Positions 1 to 6,525 of a DNA stretch of 11,813 nucleotides are shown here, piece by piece (positions within the stretch are counted from its first letter, which is position 1; each line of letters opens with the position of its first letter). The stretch is taken from positions 1-11,813 of the forward strand of contig JBKJUK010000033.1 in assembly GCA_046590705.1 (NCBI GenBank), written 5' to 3'. The notes below the pieces were generated by a model that saw nothing but the letters and a program-made list of their open reading frames with translations, was not told the DNA's origin and ran no database searches. The translations under genes and the position numbers were made by a program. This stretch comes from JBKJUK01 sp046590705 (lineage in GTDB: Bacteria; Acidobacteriota; Thermoanaerobaculia; Gp7-AA8).

Positions 1-1575
1 GTCGATCAGAGTCTGCTCACCGTAGCCGCACTCGAGGATCCGATGCCTTCGGAACTCGCCCGATCCCTGCAGTTGATCCCTTTGCGCGATGCAGTAATCC
101 GTCTGCACCGACCAGCCGAGGTCGACGCTGAATTTCTCCAGGGAGCCTCGGCCGCACATCGGAGAATGATCGTGCAGGAGTTCCTTTCGTTTCAGCTCAC
201 CCTCCGGGTTCGTCGAGCGACTGAGCAGGGCAGGGTCAAACCGCGCCGCATCGCAGTTACCGATGATATCCGCAGGAAAGTGAAGAAGATTCTCCCGTTC
301 GACCTCACTGCAGCGCAGAAGAGAGTGGTGCGTGAAATCGCCGACGACCTGGTCCAGCCGCTCCCCATGTATCGGCTGGTCCAGGGAGACGTCGGAAGCG
401 GCAAAACTATCGTAGCCCTGATTGCCGCGTTGATTACCATCGAGAACGGACATCAGGCCGCGTTACTCGCTCCGACCGAAATTCTCGTCGAGCAGCACTT
501 TCAGCGAATCGGTCAACTTCTGGAAGGCTCCGACGTTCGAGTCGACAAACTTTCCGGATCGACCTCCGCAAAGGAGCGTCGATTGCTTTTGCAGAGACTC
601 GAGAATGGGGAGATCGATCTTCTGATCGGTACACACGCCATCCTGGAAGACACCGTGAGATTCCGTTCTTTCGGGCTGGCCATCATCGACGAGCAGCACC
701 GATTCGGGGTCGAACAGCGGCAGCGACTTTTCGTAAAAGGAGATCAGCCGGACATTCTGGTGATGACTGCTACACCGATCCCTCGCTCACTTGCGCTCTC
801 TATATTCGGGGACCTCGAGCTTTCCGTAATCGACGAATTACCTCCCGGACGCACTCCCATCCGAACTGCCGTCCGGGGAACGATGCAGCTTGATCGCATT
901 TACGATTTTATCGAAAAAGAGATCGCCGACGGAGCGCAGGTCTATATCGTCTACCCCTTGATCGAGGAGTCGGAGAAGATCGATCTCAAGCCCCTCATGG
1001 CCGGAGTCGAAGAGATCAGGGAGCGGTTCGGCGCCGAGTGCGTTGGAATGATGCACGGCCGCATGTCGGCGGATGAGAAAGAGGCGACGATGCAGCGCTT
1101 CAAGCAGGGGGCGATCTCCATTCTCGTGGCAACGACCGTCATCGAAGTCGGTATCGACGTACCGGCCGCATCGGTGATGCTGATCTTCGAAGCAGACAGG
1201 TTCGGACTCTCTCAGCTTCATCAATTGCGCGGACGTGTCGGACGCGGAGTCAGAAAATCTTTCTGCATTCTGTTGCGTGACGAACGAGCGTCAGAGGAAG
1301 CGAAGGAGCGGCTTCGCATGTTTGAAGCGGCCCGTGACGGGTTCGACGTCGCCGAAAAAGACCTGGCCCTTCGGGGTGCTGGAGATTTTCTCGGGACACG
1401 TCAGTCAGGGCTGGCAAAGTTTCGTTTCGGGAACATTCTCCGCGACCACGCCCTCATGGAACTGGCCCGCGATAAAGCGATTGAGTTGGTGAAAGTTTCC
1501 GGGGCTGTAGCGGCGGGTGAACTGGCGCGGGCCCTGTCAGGCTCAGCGACTGATACTGCGCCCACGCGGGATTGA
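1..1575 (+). CDS. recG: ATP-dependent DNA helicase RecG (5' truncated by window edge)
   Basis: RecG is a superfamily 2 helicase that remodels stalled replication forks and Holliday junctions. The frame is open from base 1, so the gene starts upstream. About 524 residues are present against a usual 690-800, and the missing part is the N-terminal wedge/OB-fold region that grips the branched DNA. The helicase motor is complete: Walker A GDVGSGKT at bases 385-408, motif Ia APTEILVEQH, the RecG-type Walker B box DEQHRFGV from base 688, motif III TATPIPR, and motif VI QLRGRVGR. These are followed by the family signature ALRGAGDFLGTRQSG near the C terminus. Mfd and PriA share parts of the motor, but the DEQH box and the C-terminal signature point to RecG. 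An ATG at 43 is an internal methionine, not the true start. The 415-base gap after the stop separates it from trpS. Confidence 0.97.
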   Translation, partial: VDQSLLTVAALEDPMPSELARSLQLIPLRDAVIRLHRPAEVDAEFLQGASAAHRRMIVQEFLSFQLTLRVRRATEQGRVKPRRIAVTDDIRRKVKKILPFDLTAAQKRVVREIADDLVQPLPMYRLVQGDVGSGKTIVALIAALITIENGHQAALLAPTEILVEQHFQRIGQLLEGSDVRVDKLSGSTSAKERRLLLQRLENGEIDLLIGTHAILEDTVRFRSFGLAIIDEQHRFGVEQRQRLFVKGDQPDILVMTATPIPRSLALSIFGDLELSVIDELPPGRTPIRTAVRGTMQLDRIYDFIEKEIADGAQVYIVYPLIEESEKIDLKPLMAGVEEIRERFGAECVGMMHGRMSADEKEATMQRFKQGAISILVATTVIEVGIDVPAASVMLIFEADRFGLSQLHQLRGRVGRGVRKSFCILLRDERASEEAKERLRMFEAARDGFDVAEKDLALRGAGDFLGTRQSGLAKFRFGNILRDHALMELARDKAIELVKVSGAVAAGELARALSGSATDTAPTRD

Positions 1576-1633
1576 CACGCTGTGCAGTCGCCTCTGGAGG
1601 TTGCACACCATTATGTACGCCATGGAAGTGGTT

Positions 1634-1796
1634 GTGTGGCACAGGCAATCCTGCCTGTGGCGCGACGGGCTGACTTCGAAGGACGATTTTGCCCTGCGTT
1701 ACCTCATGTCAATCGCCGAGCCTTCGCCGACACACGCGAAACATCAGGGTCTTAACTCACATCTCCGCGCCACAGGCAGGATTGCCTGTGCCACAC
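1634..1796. repeat. REP-like doublet: perfect 31-bp inverted repeat
   Basis: Bases 1634-1664 and 1766-1796 are exact reverse complements over 31 bases, separated by 101 bases. Each arm is itself a hairpin with an 8-bp stem CACAGGCA/TGCCTGTG and a 4-base loop (ATCC at 1648-1651 in arm 1, GGAT at 1779-1782 in arm 2). Two short palindromic units in opposite orientation in an intergenic gap is the arrangement of REP doublets (REPINs/BIMEs), which are mobilised in trans by RAYT-type transposases. No transposase is present here. The family assignment is inferred from architecture; the repeat itself is directly visible. Confidence 0.85.
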
Positions 1797-1902
1797 TGTG
1801 CACGATTGTTGGGCGACCGAGATCTTGCCGTTAGGTTGCGCAGAGCCGCACGCGTAAAGATTCCTCGATGCGGCGCAGTACAGCAGATCGATGACGATTC
1901 CC

Positions 1903-1931
1903 TTTACCGCTCCCGAGCGGCGCGTTACACT
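1903..1931 (+). promoter_or_regulatory. Candidate sigma70-type promoter of the trpS operon
   Basis: A -35-like TTTACC (1903-1908) and a -10-like TACACT (1926-1931) are separated by 17 bases. This predicts a start near 1938 and a leader of about 50 bases before the trpS ATG. The same -10 hexamer occurs in the better-supported rpsA promoter of this window. The -35 matches the consensus only in part. Confidence 0.45.
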
Positions 1932-1990
1932 GCGCCTTCACTCAGCCAGCCACGTCAGTTTCTACATTATTAGTGCGCTGCTCTCAAAAT

Positions 1991-2998
1991 ATGTCGCAAA
2001 ATCAGATTGTTCTCAGCGGACTTCGTCCGACAGGTCGGGTACACCTCGGCAACTACTTTGGAGCCGTCCGTAACTGGGTTCGACTGCAGAGTCAGCACAC
2101 TTGTTTCTACTTTGTGGCGGACTGGCACGCACTCACCTCCGACTACGCTGATCCTTCCAAAATCGAGCAGGCGACTTTCGATGCCGTCGCCGACTGGCTA
2201 TCGGCCGGTCTGGACCCGGCCCAGTGTTCGATCTTCCTTCAATCCGAAGTGAAGGAGCATGCGGAACTTCATCTGCTGCTTTCTATGATTACGCCGCTTC
2301 CATGGCTCGAGCGGGTGCCGACCTTCAAAGAGCAGCAGGCACAGCTCGTCGAGAAAGATCTCAACACGTATGGGTTTCTCGGATACCCACTGCTGCAGAC
2401 GGCCGACATCATCGTTTATCGCGCGACGCACGTACCGGTGGGTGAGGATCAGGCGGCGCATCTCGAAATTTCCCGGGAAATCGCGCGACGCTTCAACCAT
2501 TTCTTCGGACCTGTTTTCCCCGAGCCGCAGGCGCTTTTCACTGAGACCCCGAAAGTGCCCGGACTCGACGGGAGGAAGATGTCGAAGTCCTACGGAAACA
2601 CCATTGGACTGACGGCTTCGGCAGATGAGATACGTCTGCTCATCTCCAACATGTTCACCGACCCGAACCGCATTCGACGAAAAGATCCGGGAAATCCAGA
2701 CATCTGCAATCTCTTCCAGTTTCACAAGCTCTTTACTGATCAGGAGACCAGAGATCGTGTCGATCACGACTGCCGGTCGGCAGCCATAGGCTGCGTCGAC
2801 GACAAGAAGTTGCTCGCCGAGAATGTGATCGAGGCCTTACGACCGATTCGAGAGCGGCGGGAGGAGATCGATCGCGATCCGGGAGTCGTCTGGAACGTGC
2901 TCGCGGAAGGAACGAAGCGTGCGCGAGAGCGAGCTGCTGAAACGTTGCAGCTGGTCCGTCAGGCCATGAAGCTGGACTACAAGCAGTACCCCCGATGA
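1991..2998 (+). CDS. trpS: Tryptophanyl-tRNA synthetase
   Basis: This class I cytoplasmic synthetase activates tryptophan with ATP and charges tRNA-Trp. Its 335 residues match the usual bacterial length (E. coli 334). The HIGH-type motif is HLGN at residues 18-21, after the typical opening IVLSGLRPTG, and the KMSKS loop is at 196-200 within GRKMSKSYGN. The C-terminal part carries the family's conserved IGCVDDKKLLAE stretch. I chose ATG 1991 because MSQNQIVLSG fits the family's N terminus; an in-frame GTG at 1973 would add six residues. Neither start has an obvious Shine-Dalgarno site. The stop overlaps the scpA start in ATGA, so trpS is probably the first gene of the trpS-scpA-scpB-rluB-cmk operon. 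Confidence 0.97.
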   Translation: MSQNQIVLSGLRPTGRVHLGNYFGAVRNWVRLQSQHTCFYFVADWHALTSDYADPSKIEQATFDAVADWLSAGLDPAQCSIFLQSEVKEHAELHLLLSMITPLPWLERVPTFKEQQAQLVEKDLNTYGFLGYPLLQTADIIVYRATHVPVGEDQAAHLEISREIARRFNHFFGPVFPEPQALFTETPKVPGLDGRKMSKSYGNTIGLTASADEIRLLISNMFTDPNRIRRKDPGNPDICNLFQFHKLFTDQETRDRVDHDCRSAAIGCVDDKKLLAENVIEALRPIRERREEIDRDPGVVWNVLAEGTKRARERAAETLQLVRQAMKLDYKQYPR

Positions 2999-3825
2999 GC
3001 GAAGAGACTGACAGGCCACGACCGATTCCCGAAGATCAGGATCCCACCGCGCCGCCTCTCGTTGTCACGGAGGACGTGGGTTACAAGTTATCGCTGCCGA
3101 CCTTCGAAGGGCCACTCGATCTGCTGCTGCATCTCATTCGACAGCACAAGGTCGATGTGTACGACATTCCCATCGTCCTGATCACCGAGCAGTACAACCA
3201 ATACCTCGGTGCCATGCAGGAGCTCGACCTCGAAATCGCCGCCGACTACATTTACATGGCGGCTGTCCTGATTCACATCAAGTCGCGCATGCTCCTTCCT
3301 CGCGAAGAGGAATCGTTGGAATCGACCGAGGATCCGCGGCAGGAACTCGTCGATCGCCTGCTCGAGTATCAGCGCTACCGCGGAGTCGCGGAGTCGTTCG
3401 CTGAGCTGGATGTCGTGCGAATGGGCGTCTGGTCCAGGCCGCCCGCACCGCCGACGACGGTCGACGCGGCGGAGATTGACATGAGCGACGTCTCGCTCTT
3501 CCACCTGATCGACGCCTTCAAGACGGCTCTGGTCCGCTATCGCAAAGATCATCCACAGGCGATTGAACTCACTCGGGCCGTTCACAAAGTCTCCGACAAG
3601 ATGCGGGAACTCATGCAGCAGCTCGACGAACGCTCTCCAATTCGGTTGATGTGGTTCCTCGAAGGACGCGAGCGGGGCGAACTCGTGGCGATCTTTCTGG
3701 CTATGCTGGAGCTGGTACGGCTTGGTGGGATTTCTCTGCAGCAGGGTGAATCGTTTGCTGAAATCGTGATCAAAAAAACTGAAAGGGAAATCGACGCGGC
3801 GCACTATGCGCTCTACGATCACTGA
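2995..3825 (+). CDS. scpA: Segregation and condensation protein A (kleisin)
   Basis: ScpA is the kleisin subunit that bridges the two SMC ATPase heads and binds ScpB dimers in the bacterial condensin complex, which compacts and segregates the chromosome. The 276-residue protein has the family hallmark FEGPLDLLLHLI at residues 38-49, followed by the helical SMC-neck-binding region (DLEIAADYIYMAAVLIHIKSR). A C-terminal winged-helix segment lies around 225-262 (GELVAIFLAMLELVRLG). About 30 N-terminal residues before the domain are Pro/Asp-rich. The ATG lies in an ATGA overlap with trpS and has no clear ribosome site, so translational coupling is likely. scpB begins two bases after its stop, the usual pairing. 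No smc gene is in the window. Confidence 0.96.
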   Translation: MSEETDRPRPIPEDQDPTAPPLVVTEDVGYKLSLPTFEGPLDLLLHLIRQHKVDVYDIPIVLITEQYNQYLGAMQELDLEIAADYIYMAAVLIHIKSRMLLPREEESLESTEDPRQELVDRLLEYQRYRGVAESFAELDVVRMGVWSRPPAPPTTVDAAEIDMSDVSLFHLIDAFKTALVRYRKDHPQAIELTRAVHKVSDKMRELMQQLDERSPIRLMWFLEGRERGELVAIFLAMLELVRLGGISLQQGESFAEIVIKKTEREIDAAHYALYDH

Positions 3826-3827
3826 GC

Positions 3828-4577
3828 ATGGCCATGAACGAACAGGAATTGCGCGCAGCCATCGAGGCCATCATCTTCGTCTCCGGAGAACCGGTAAAGC
3901 CTGAGTCGCTGGAAGAAGCGTTCTCCGAGGAAGGAGCTGAAGCAGTACAGACTCAGATCATCAGACTCGAAGAGCATTACCGCGAGTCAGGTGGTGGCTT
4001 CTATCTCGAGCGTGCCGCTGGCGGTTTGCGATTCGCGACGCGTGCGGAGTACGACCCTTTCCTGCGAAAATTTTTCGCTAAACAGAACGAAGGCCGGCTC
4101 TCGCTGGCGGCGCTCGAGACCCTGGCCATCATCGCGTATCGTCAGCCAGTCACTGCTCCGGAGATTTCCGACATCCGCGGAGTGAACACGTCCGGCGTTC
4201 TGCGCACGCTGCTCGAACGGAAGATGATTCGGATCGCCGGTCGGAAAAATGTCGTTGGCAGTCCGTTTCTTTACCGTACGACACGCGACTTTCTCATGCA
4301 CTTCGGTCTGAATGAAATTCAGGATCTTCCGCGGCTCGAAGAGTTCACGGAAATCCTCGGAGAGAACGTTGCAGAGGAACTCCTGGCCGCCATGGAACAG
4401 GATCATCCCATCGAGGCGGCCATCGAAGAAGCGGAAAGCTCGGAGTCAATCGAGATCACTGCGGACTCCGCTCAGTCGGAGTCAGAGTCAGTCGACGAAA
4501 AGAGTGCGACAGAAGAAGCGTCTGCATCGGTGGAAGAAGAAGTAGAATCGGATGAAGATAGAGAGTCTGATGCCTGA
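3828..4577 (+). CDS. scpB: Segregation and condensation protein B
   Basis: ScpB dimerises and binds ScpA to form the regulatory part of the SMC-ScpAB condensin. It consists of two winged-helix domains. The first is seen at residues about 5-80 (ELRAAIEAIIFVSGEPV). The second, at about 92-170, carries the highly conserved ALETLAIIAYRQPVTAPEI, IRGVNTSGVLRTLLER and GSPFLYRTTRDFLMHFGL. Residues about 190-249 form an acidic, Ser/Glu-rich low-complexity tail, longer than in many family members and presumably disordered. A second ATG six bases downstream (3834) is an equally possible start. It lies two bases after scpA, and its last codons overlap the start of rluB. Confidence 0.96.
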   Translation: MAMNEQELRAAIEAIIFVSGEPVKPESLEEAFSEEGAEAVQTQIIRLEEHYRESGGGFYLERAAGGLRFATRAEYDPFLRKFFAKQNEGRLSLAALETLAIIAYRQPVTAPEISDIRGVNTSGVLRTLLERKMIRIAGRKNVVGSPFLYRTTRDFLMHFGLNEIQDLPRLEEFTEILGENVAEELLAAMEQDHPIEAAIEEAESSESIEITADSAQSESESVDEKSATEEASASVEEEVESDEDRESDA

Positions 4578-5508
4578 AGAAAGATTGCAGAAAATCATCG
4601 CACACGCAGGTTTTGCTTCGCGTCGCGAAGCGGAAGAAATGATTCGCACCGGCCGGGTGACGATCAATGGAAAGGTTGTTACTGAACTCGGTACGAAGGC
4701 CGACCCCATCACCGACCACGTCAAGGTCGACGGCAAACTGATCACTCGTCCTGAAGAGCATCGCTACATCCTGCTCAACAAACCGAAAGAAGTCATGACC
4801 ACGGTCGAAGATCCAAAAAAGCGTAAGACCGTCCTCGATCTGGTACGCGGCATCAAGGAACGAATCTATCCGGTCGGACGGCTCGACTATCACTCCGAGG
4901 GATTGATTTTGCTGACCAACGACGGTGATCTTGCTTTCAAGATCGCACATCCCAGCCAGGGATCCGTCAAGACCTATCATGTGAAGGTGCGTGGCATCGT
5001 CGACGACAAGATGATCGATAAGCTGAGCCGCGGCATCACCATTGATGGCAAGCGCACACTTCCATGTGAGATCAGCCGCCTTCGCACGACTGGAAAAACG
5101 AGTGATGAAGGCAACAGCTGGTTCGAGGTCAAGCTGCGCGAAGGGCGCACGCAGCAGATCAGAAAGATGTTCCAGGTGGTGGGACACCCCGTGTCGAAGC
5201 TTCGACGCGTTGCGATTGGTCCATTGAGCGACAACAAATTGCAGACCGGGGAATGGCGCGAATTGACTCCACAGGAAGTGCGGATGCTCTCGAACCATCA
5301 GGACTCGAAGCAGTCGATGACTCCGGCCGCGAAGGCTTCCACTGCCAAAGGCTCAGCGGCGAAGCGACCAACGACGCGAAAGGCATCAGCGGCAACGGCC
5401 GCACCGGCCAAGAAGCGGGTGACAAAACGTGATGCGATCATTCAGGCTGCAAAATCCTCGCGTAAAGAAGTTCCGGTCCGAAAGACGCGAGTGGCGAAAC
5501 GGGGATGA
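4570..5508 (+). CDS. rluB: 23S rRNA pseudouridine synthase (RluB/RsuA family) with basic C-terminal tail
   Basis: The enzyme isomerises a uridine to pseudouridine in 23S rRNA; RluB of E. coli acts at U2605. An N-terminal S4 RNA-binding domain (ERLQKIIAHAGFASRREAEEMI) is followed by the RsuA/RluB catalytic domain. That domain shows the active-site motif GRLDYHSEGLILLTNDG, with the catalytic Asp at residue 106, plus EGRTQQIRKMFQVVGHPVSKLRR. The fold ends near residue 242. About 70 further residues are rich in Lys, Arg, Ala, Ser and Thr, resembling histone H1-type tails. I chose ATG 4570 because MPEERLQK fits the family and a weak GAGAG lies 4 bases upstream; ATG 4552 would add six residues. It overlaps the scpB stop by 8 bases and shares ATGA with cmk. 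The scpA-scpB-rluB order is widespread. RluB rather than RluE or RsuA is inferred from that context. Confidence 0.93.
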   Translation: MPEERLQKIIAHAGFASRREAEEMIRTGRVTINGKVVTELGTKADPITDHVKVDGKLITRPEEHRYILLNKPKEVMTTVEDPKKRKTVLDLVRGIKERIYPVGRLDYHSEGLILLTNDGDLAFKIAHPSQGSVKTYHVKVRGIVDDKMIDKLSRGITIDGKRTLPCEISRLRTTGKTSDEGNSWFEVKLREGRTQQIRKMFQVVGHPVSKLRRVAIGPLSDNKLQTGEWRELTPQEVRMLSNHQDSKQSMTPAAKASTAKGSAAKRPTTRKASAATAAPAKKRVTKRDAIIQAAKSSRKEVPVRKTRVAKRG

Positions 5509-6176
5509 CCCTGAAGCAGATCGTTGCCATCGATGGACCCTCGGGTGTGGGCAAGTCGACCACCAGCAGAAAGGTCGCATCCAGTCTGGGTGTTCCGCAG
5601 ATTGACACCGGTGCCATGTATCGGGCCATCGCTCTTTCGGCGATCGAGCAGGGAATCGACCTGCAGGATGATCCTGCACTGGTGAAGCTGATCGAAAATA
5701 GTGGGATCGAGTTTCGAATCGTCGATGGCGAGTCGCGCATTTTCATGAACGAGCGCGATATTTCGTCTGAAATCCGGGCCCCTCGAATCAGCATGGCTGC
5801 CAGTGATGTGTCGGCGAGACCGGCAGTTCGACGGCTACTGGTGAAGCTGCAGCGCGACCTCGGCGAGAGCGCTGGTGGCGTTCTCGAGGGACGTGACATC
5901 GGAACCAAAGTTTTCCCTGACACTCCCCATAAATTCTATCTGGACGCACGCCCCGAGATCCGCGCGGGGAGACGAGCCAGGGAGCTCGAGCAGAAGGGGA
6001 GTCCGATACCGTTTCAGCAGGTTCTCGACGAGATGGTGCAGCGCGACCATCAGGACTCCAGCCGCGCCGATTCCCCGCTCTCGTACGACGATTCGTATTC
6101 GTACATCGATACGTCGGAGATGACGCTGGATGAAGTGGTGCAGGCCATCGTGGACCGGGTCAGTACCCGCGGTTGA
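5505..6176 (+). CDS. cmk: Cytidylate kinase
   Basis: This cytoplasmic nucleoside monophosphate kinase transfers phosphate from ATP to CMP or dCMP, recycling cytidine nucleotides from RNA turnover and lipid synthesis. Its 223 residues are the normal length. The P-loop GPSGVGKST is at residues 11-19, followed by DTGAMYRA (34-41) in the nucleotide monophosphate-binding part. EGRDIGTKVFPD lies at 128-139, and the conserved RDHQDSSRADSPL at 180-192 contributes lid and substrate contacts. The start ATG overlaps the rluB stop in ATGA, so it is the last gene of the trpS operon. A 349-base gap follows, with a new promoter before rpsA; a cmk-rpsA neighbourhood is common in bacteria. Confidence 0.97.
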   Translation: MTLKQIVAIDGPSGVGKSTTSRKVASSLGVPQIDTGAMYRAIALSAIEQGIDLQDDPALVKLIENSGIEFRIVDGESRIFMNERDISSEIRAPRISMAASDVSARPAVRRLLVKLQRDLGESAGGVLEGRDIGTKVFPDTPHKFYLDARPEIRAGRRARELEQKGSPIPFQQVLDEMVQRDHQDSSRADSPLSYDDSYSYIDTSEMTLDEVVQAIVDRVSTRG

Positions 6177-6212
6177 ACGGTTCTATTGGACGACCTGGTT
6201 TCTACTGGCGCA

Positions 6213-6287
6213 GGGGCGCGTTGCTCGCGCCCGCTCCCCCGGCGGTTCGTGCAATTTGCCAGCGAGCGGGTGCGGGCACCGCGCCCG
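6213..6287. repeat. GC-rich imperfect inverted repeat, possible second REP-like element
   Basis: Bases 6213-6236 and 6264-6287 are reverse complements at 20 of 24 positions, with a 27-base loop. The left arm also contains its own hairpin, GGGCGCG (6214-6220) and CGCGCCC (6226-6232) around TTGCT. The architecture (palindromic unit in two opposite copies in a gap) resembles the doublet at 1634-1796, but the sequence is unrelated. It could instead be a strong 3'-end structure of the cmk transcript. Confidence 0.6.
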
Positions 6288-6340
6288 ATGATTTGTATTG
6301 GTCAATCGGTGCGAATTTACGTCGTTCTCACTGACTCCAC

Positions 6341-6370
6341 TTGACTTAGGTCTCGGCGCGTAGCTACACT
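6341..6370 (+). promoter_or_regulatory. Sigma70-type promoter for rpsA
   Basis: TTGACT (6341-6346, five of six to consensus) and TACACT (6365-6370) are separated by 18 bases. The predicted start near 6377 gives a leader of about 150 bases before rpsA. It sits directly downstream of the inverted repeat and upstream of the leader hairpins. Confidence 0.65.
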
Positions 6371-6419
6371 CCGAATTTGTCGCGCATCAATGACTTAGTG
6401 CTGACCGAAGTCTGTGCGG

Positions 6420-6440
6420 AAGCTGTCCTCTGACAGTTTT
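6420..6440 (+). promoter_or_regulatory. Hairpin with T run in the rpsA leader
   Basis: Bases 6420-6427 pair with 6432-6439 (eight pairs including one G-U; core CTGTC/GACAG) around a CTCT loop, with Ts at 6437-6440. It could act as an attenuator-like structure or as a protein-binding hairpin. The stem is AT-poor only in its core and the T run is short, so strong termination is unlikely. Confidence 0.35.
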
Positions 6441-6481
6441 CGCCGCCGCTTCGGCCGAGCGCGCGTCACCCGCGACATCGT

Positions 6482-6498
6482 ACGCTCCCGCGGAGCGT
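6482..6498 (+). promoter_or_regulatory. Perfect hairpin just upstream of the rpsA ribosome-binding site
   Basis: ACGCTCC (6482-6488) and GGAGCGT (6492-6498) form a perfect 7-bp stem with a CGC loop, followed by an A run (6501-6506) and then the Shine-Dalgarno site. S1 represses its own translation in E. coli through a structured leader, and such a hairpin close to the ribosome site is compatible with that kind of control. The function here is inference. Confidence 0.45.
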
Positions 6499-6508
6499 GG
6501 AAAAAACC

Positions 6509-6514
6509 AGGAGG
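6509..6514 (+). promoter_or_regulatory. Shine-Dalgarno site of rpsA
   Basis: A full AGGAGG lies 11 bases before the ATG at 6526. This is a strong site with a rather long spacer, unlike E. coli rpsA, which has a poor Shine-Dalgarno site. It decides the start at 6526. Confidence 0.75.
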
Positions 6515-6525
6515 CGGTCCAATTC

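Larger units (their letters stand above)
1576..1990. other. Intergenic region recG-trpS (about 415 bases)
   Basis: No credible gene is seen here. The short open frames in it have no family features and run into the repeats. The region holds a perfect inverted-repeat pair (1634-1796) and a candidate promoter (1903-1931) for the trpS operon. The 101-base spacer between the repeat arms (1665-1765) shows nothing recognisable. No clear T-tailed terminator follows recG, so the repeat hairpins may provide transcript end protection or termination; that is inference. Confidence 0.7.
6177..6525. other. Intergenic region cmk-rpsA (349 bases)
   Basis: No gene is supported here. From left to right it holds a GC-rich imperfect inverted repeat (6213-6287), a promoter (6341-6370), a hairpin followed by four Ts (6420-6440), a perfect 7-bp hairpin (6482-6498) and the rpsA ribosome-binding site (6509-6514). 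The left part may also serve as the 3' end of the cmk transcript, although no classic T-tailed terminator is seen there. Confidence 0.7.

Noticed and set aside
1634..1796. CRISPR repeat or phage attachment site
   Set aside because: Only two copies in opposite orientation, with internal dyad symmetry and no integrase, cas gene or array spacing.
1517..2073. Three short overlapping + strand frames (60-105 codons) in the recG-trpS gap
   Set aside because: They run through the inverted repeats, overlap each other and recG or trpS, and show arginine-rich random composition without ribosome sites.
3088..3822. Long open frame on the - strand (244 codons) opposite scpA
   Set aside because: Shadow of scpA: the + strand frame has the kleisin signature and operon fit, the antisense frame has neither.
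4456..5298. Long open frame on the - strand (280 codons) opposite scpB/rluB
   Set aside because: It lies wholly against two strongly recognisable genes, has no family motif, and long antisense frames are expected from codon bias in this GC range.
6420..6440. Intrinsic terminator between the promoter and rpsA
   Set aside because: The stem is short and followed by only four Ts, so I list it as a leader hairpin and not as a terminator.
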